The position numbers were made by a program, and so were the translations under genes. This document shows positions 59,917 through 64,000 of a stretch of 64,000 bases of DNA, one piece after another (positions within the stretch are counted from its first letter, which is position 1; every line of letters starts with the position of its first letter). The DNA comes from Vitis vinifera (Eukaryota > Streptophyta > Magnoliopsida > Vitales > Vitaceae). The stretch spans positions 11,463,001-11,527,000 of the forward strand of contig NC_081822.1 in NCBI RefSeq assembly GCF_030704535.1, read 5' to 3'. Below the pieces are notes generated by a model. That model searched no databases. It saw nothing but the letters and a program-made list of their open reading frames with translations, and had not been told where the DNA came from.

Positions 59917-60860
59917 GTTTTTCATTCATTTGAATAGGTCTAGATTTAGTAGGAATTTTAGACTCATTAAAATTTTGAATGTAAGACAAACTTATCTCCT
60001 GTTAAAAAGCATTTGGAAGATCATAACAAATTTCTTTTTGAAAAAGATCTTGAATCTCTTTTATTTTCTTTTGAACTTTATCTTCTAGAAGTTGTTCTTC
60101 TACCTTTTTTATATTGAATTTCTTTTGATATAAAATTTATGAGTTTATTTTCTTTGAATTAAATTCATCATTTTATTTATTGAATCACTTTTGAACTTGA
60201 TATATTTCCTTTTTAGTTAATGGATATATAAAAGGAAAAAATATAGTGTTTCCTAATATTGTAATTTTGACACCTTCATCATTTACTTGAAAAAGGTAGA
60301 GTAATGTAATAAAAGGAGTTCCTAAAATTAAAGGTTTAGTCATATTTTGTACTAATATAAATTTAGTTGTAAAATAATAACTATTTTGATCGTATATGAA
60401 CATTTTGAAGTTTAAACTCTATCTCTAATTTTCCTTTATTTGCAACAAAAAGTTCTTGTCCTGCTTTTTCATAATATTAATATTTAATATGAATTAATCA
60501 TTCTTGAATACAATTCTTGAGTCTATTAATGCTACTATTTCCATTTCAAAATCTTCAACTATAATTTTTACATTTGTATACCATATTTGAAAATCTATTT
60601 TTGATATTGTATTTATAAATGATTATATACGGGTTTGTTTATTAGGTATTGTTATTCCTGGATCTTGATTATCAGATGTTTCAAAAAGATTTTGTTTATA
60701 TTGTATTATATTTCTAATTGTTCATTTTCTTGTTTTAATTGATCTATTTGCTTTTTAATTTTTTTTTTATTTCTTCTTTCAAGTCTTCAATAGTTATAGG
60801 GTTTTGAATCTTTTTGAATCTATAGTGGTTTTTGTCTACCACTTTAATTTTTAAAAAAAC
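59917..60860 (-). pseudogene. Endogenous caulimovirid (pararetrovirus) polyprotein fragment
   Basis: On the minus strand a decayed coding region runs from a Lys/Glu-rich coiled-coil segment (about 60720-60830), through an aspartic-protease region, to the linker before reverse transcriptase. The protease Asp lies at 60521-60523 within ALIDS, but the next residue is Arg, where family members have Gly. LILGTPFIT follows within the open frame 60185-60403. The fragment ends with KSRPIQMN at about 59928-59951, just where the reverse transcriptase would begin. The polymerase and RNase H are absent. Stops and frame changes are frequent, so it makes no functional protein. The order is typical of petuvirus or florendovirus-like plant pararetroviruses, but subgroup assignment is uncertain. 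A Ty3-type retrotransposon is the alternative. Confidence 0.65.
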
Positions 60861-60959
60861 GTGGATAAAGGGGAAAGAAAGAGAATTTATTATCTTCTGA
60901 AGTCACCTGATAAGGAAAAGAAAACTCTTATCCTTCTGTAGATTTCAAGAAAGAAAGCT

Positions 60960-61120
60960 CCAACTGCCTTAACACGTGGTGACGGATTTCAAAAAAATTT
61001 CAAACATGAAGACTCAAGATCGACTTCATCGTCTATAAATAGAAAAGCCCAACTTCCTTACCAGGGAGAGAAGTCGTCTATAAATAGAAAAACCAACTTC
61101 CTCACCAAGCAGAGTTGGAA
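60960..61120 (+). promoter_or_regulatory. Pararetrovirus-like promoter segment with duplicated TATA
   Basis: CACGTG (60973-60978) and an as-1 type TGACG (60980-60984) precede two tandem 45-base units (about 61030-61074 and 61075-61119). Each unit has GTCTATAAATAGAAAA and AACTTCCT.ACCA. The arrangement recalls the full-length-transcript promoters of plant pararetroviruses. It points right (+), opposite to the adjacent coding relic, so rearrangement is likely. Activity is unknown. Confidence 0.5.
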
Positions 61121-61195
61121 ATCCCAAGAGCTCAAGAGTGCAAGCATAGAGTGTTCTAAAAAATTATCTCTTTTGCTTTTGTTATCATCATCATA

Positions 61196-62030
61196 AAATG
61201 TTAATTATAAAAAATGAGTGTAGATATGGAATCATAATTGTAAAATTGTTTAATTTATTTAATAATTTAAATTAAGTTATTAATTGATATCGATCCATTA
61301 AAACATGCTCTTAATATGTATTACATAATAATTTAAGTTGATTTTAAATTAAATTATTTTTAGTAATAGACTCAAATTTTATTATTTGATTTTTTTCTTT
61401 TTAAGATTGTTTGATAAAATTTACTTAAAATTTATTTTAAATAATCAAATTATTATATAAATTGTAAATAATATTTATCATCACCTGATTTTAACTAATA
61501 TTTTTTTATTAATTTTAACATTTTTTTATAAAGCATAATATTTATTACATAATAATTTAAGTTGATTTTAACTTAAATTATTTTTAGTAATAGACTCAAA
61601 ACTTATTTCTTGTATTTCAGTTTGCAAATCTTCAATGGTTATTTGTTTTTTGAATCTATTAAATATTTTTATTTTGTTTTGTAGTCAGTGTTATGATTAT
61701 TTTTAAGAGATTTTCTGAATTTGAAGGACAGTGGAAAAGGGGAATTATCATTTTAATTTATTATATATATATTTTTCATATTGTTTATGTAAAACATTTA
61801 TAATCTAAATTATTATATAAATAATTTAAGTTAATTTTAAATTAAATTATTTTTAGTAATCGACTCAAACTTATTATTTATTTATTTTTTTAAATTTGAT
61901 AAAATTAACTTAATATTTATTTTAAATCATTAGATTATTATATAAATGATAAGATTGTTCATTTTAACTAATATTTTATTTTTATTAATTTTAAGTAATA
62001 AATTTATTTATTAAACATTTATATTTAAAA
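61196..62030. repeat. AT-rich duplicated block, right copy
   Basis: This is the counterpart of 59301-59916, resuming directly after the viral segment and continuing past the point where the left copy is interrupted (TATATTTAAAA at 62020-62030 runs on to TATTATAAGC). It shows what the left copy looked like before interruption. Confidence 0.75.
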
Positions 62031-62356
62031 TATTATAAGCTATTTGTAATAAAAAAGAGTATCGATGTGGAATTATAGTGGTAAAAAATATTTTTATTTA
62101 ATAATTTAAAATTTTATCACATTAATTTTAGCTAATATTTATTTTTATTAATTTTACGTAACATTCATATTCAAAATATTACATATAATTATAAAAATAT
62201 TAAATGTCTATATTTAAAATATTATAAATTTATAAAATAATAAAAAATAGCCTATATCATATTATTAAAAAAAAGAAGATAAAATATAATAATAATAATA
62301 CTTATAAATTCTTAATTTTCCCTTCGTTCATTTTGGGGTTTATTTGGATTCTCATT

Positions 62357-62374
62357 TTTAGGGTTTAGGGTTTA
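62357..62374 (+). promoter_or_regulatory. Double telo-box upstream of LTV1
   Basis: TTTAGGGTTTAGGGTTTA, the reverse of the telo-box AAACCCTAA in two adjacent copies, lies 96-113 bases before the LTV1 ATG. Telo-boxes are enriched in promoters of plant ribosomal-protein and ribosome-biogenesis genes, which fits the gene product. Confidence 0.7.
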
Positions 62375-62469
62375 TCCAGTGTTTCGATTTTGAAGTCCGG
62401 TGACTGTCTTGGGTTTCTGCTTTGAAGTTCCTCCATTCTCTGGTATATTTGGTCTCCAATTTCAATCAA

Positions 62470-63667
62470 ATGGGGAAGAAGAAGTTCATCGACAAGAAAA
62501 AATCCGCAACATTCCAGTTACTCGCTCGCGACTCATCCGATCCCAATTACCAAGATTCACCAGGTCATGATCGAGTCTTCATTAGGGTTGACAACAATCC
62601 ATATTCAGTCGACGGTATCTTCCACGAAAGCGACGACCTTTCTGGGCCTAGCCATTACGCCGACGACCCTGATTCTATCTTCGCCGACGCACCCGACGAC
62701 GACAACGACGGCGAAGAAGATGATCGGGTTTTTGGGAAGCAGAGTTCATCGCAGCTGTCAATTGGTGCGACGGCGGCGGCGGTGCCGTTGCCGGATCATG
62801 TGAGGAGAGAGATTTTGGAGCTAGGGTTTCCTGATGATGGCTATAACTATTTGACTCATTTAAGGGAGATCAAGAATACTGGAGGCGGTTCGGCGTTTTA
62901 TCATAACAGTAAGGCCAGGCTTGATCAGCTTCCCCTTGATGTCAAGGTTAGTTATTTTTGTTATTCTTTACCTTTTTTTTTATCGGTAAAAACTCGACGA
63001 AGGGCACACAAATTCAAGATATAGGATCTTTGTTGTTTTTATTTCTCAAATATGAAGAACTCTACTCAGGCTCTTACTTGGTAAAGATTAAAAAGGAAGC
63101 TTGTTTGATCTATTCTTGTTTGGTTTAAACAGCGAAAACGTTAAGAATTAAAGAATTTTAGTTTTAATTTTCCCAGATTTTATGGCAACTATTCTTTAGT
63201 GTTTTTCACTTAGGGATATTCACAATTTGTGTTTTGTTTTCTTGTTGTCATCTAAGGGATATGATGCTTCAAGAGTTCATATTGGAGATGTGAAAAGAGA
63301 CCCGGATGAGAAGGCCCTTTACAGTGTTGCAGAGAAGACTGTCGGTGTGAGGCTTCAGAAAGCAGTTGATCCTGAAGTGGCTGCATTGTTAGATTCCAAG
63401 GATTCTGTGTTTGGTTCTGATGTAGAGGATTTGGAAGAGGATTTTGTTATTCAGGCTAATATTCATGAAGAAGGGAAGGATGATTTCATTGGTAAGAAAT
63501 TAACAAAAGAAGATGTCGATGAATCTTACACCCAAGAACCACAAGAAGACCCGGTTGAATTTGTTGGTCATGATGAAATAAGAAACCAATTTGTAGGAGC
63601 TGGAGATGACATTATTATTAGCGAGGAGCCAAGAGTTCACCGTCTTTTGGATGAGCAATTTGATCAG
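62470..63667 (+). CDS. LTV1: Protein LTV1 homologue, 5' part
   Basis: Two exons are visible: 62470-62946 (159 codons) and 63257-63667 (137 codons), joined in phase 0. The second ends at a donor CAG/GTTACT, and the gene continues beyond the window. The N-terminus MGKKKFIDKKKSATFQLLAR is the conserved LTV1 start. DPDSIFADAPDDD is acidic. HVRREILELGFPDDGYNYLTHLREI and VHIGDVKRDPDE match plant LTV1, and LDEQFDQ begins the next conserved part. LTV1 is a non-ribosomal factor that rides on pre-40S particles and helps place uS3 and eS10 before its release by casein kinase I. A downstream ATG is not needed, because the conserved start is at 62470. Confidence 0.93.
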
Positions 63668-63674
63668 GTTACTT

Positions 63675-63679
<5 letters not shown>

Positions 63680-63754
<75 letters not shown>
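63680..63754. repeat. Compound (CT)n(TA)n microsatellite
   Basis: About 17 CT units (63680-63714) are followed by G and about 19 TA units (63716-63754). The tract begins 13 bases after the donor of LTV1 exon 2. The rest of the window (63755-64000) appears intronic; I see no further exon with confidence. Confidence 0.92.
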
Positions 63755-63757
<3 letters not shown>

Positions 63758-64000
63758 ATATACATCATGTGTACTTTGGTGCATCCTTTTTCAGGCACTT
63801 TTAATATATTATCTCGCATAGCCTATCAAAAAGGTATATCATATACACAAAGAACTCATGATTGGCCATGAAAAGAAAGTAATCTTTCATCTATTTCAGA
63901 CAATGGTGGTTTTTGAGATTGGACATGAATCATGATCCTTCTAGATTATTAGGCATGGAGTTTAGGAAATAAGACTTATACAATGCTATCCCTGTCTGTA

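Overview
The window is nuclear DNA of a woody eudicot, and grapevine (Vitis) is the best guess. This rests on family recognition and genome style: GT-AG introns up to 13.5 kb, an AT-rich intergenic background, intronic LINE insertions and an old pararetrovirus relic. No database search was run. All protein names come from reading translations and from recalled plant families.

Seven protein-coding genes can be modelled. (1) An 888-aa MCRS1/FHA-domain chromatin protein, + strand, 803-23831, 7 coding exons. (2) An intronless secreted leucine-rich-repeat protein, +, 24878-26161. (3) A double B-box zinc-finger transcription factor of the BBX21 type, +, 31632-32760, 3 exons. (4) SH3P2, a BAR-SH3 membrane-trafficking and autophagy protein, -, 37273-43291, 10 exons, 368 aa. 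(5) A secreted glycine-rich protein with an eight-cysteine tail, -, 44471-45070. (6) A nine-knuckle CCHC zinc-finger protein with an RS-rich N-terminus, -, 47015-49735, with a probable 3-kb 5'UTR intron and a promoter near 52.85 kb. (7) The 5' part of LTV1, a 40S ribosome-assembly factor, +, 62470 to beyond the window end. The seven genes do not form one pathway. Exon phases were checked for every multi-exon model and all close in frame.

Most other recognisable structure is mobile DNA. Intron 1 of the MCRS1 gene holds a nearly full-length but dead LINE (4.3-10.5 kb), a 45-bp LINE tail in reverse, two more 5'-truncated LINE relics and a tRNA-derived SINE. Four of these have readable target-site duplications. 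Other intervals carry TRIM-like elements with an initiator-tRNA primer-site match, MITEs and fold-back elements, and small tandem duplications.

The gene-free AT-rich interval 53-62.3 kb contains an endogenous caulimovirid-like fragment (about 59917-61195). It lies inside a duplicated AT-rich array and is followed by a promoter-like segment with a duplicated TATA box. I found no CRISPR array, rRNA gene or credible tRNA gene, and no clearly new biological system. The most unusual items are the pararetrovirus relic with its junctions, the SINE, the 45-bp LINE insertion and the Cys-tailed glycine-rich protein.
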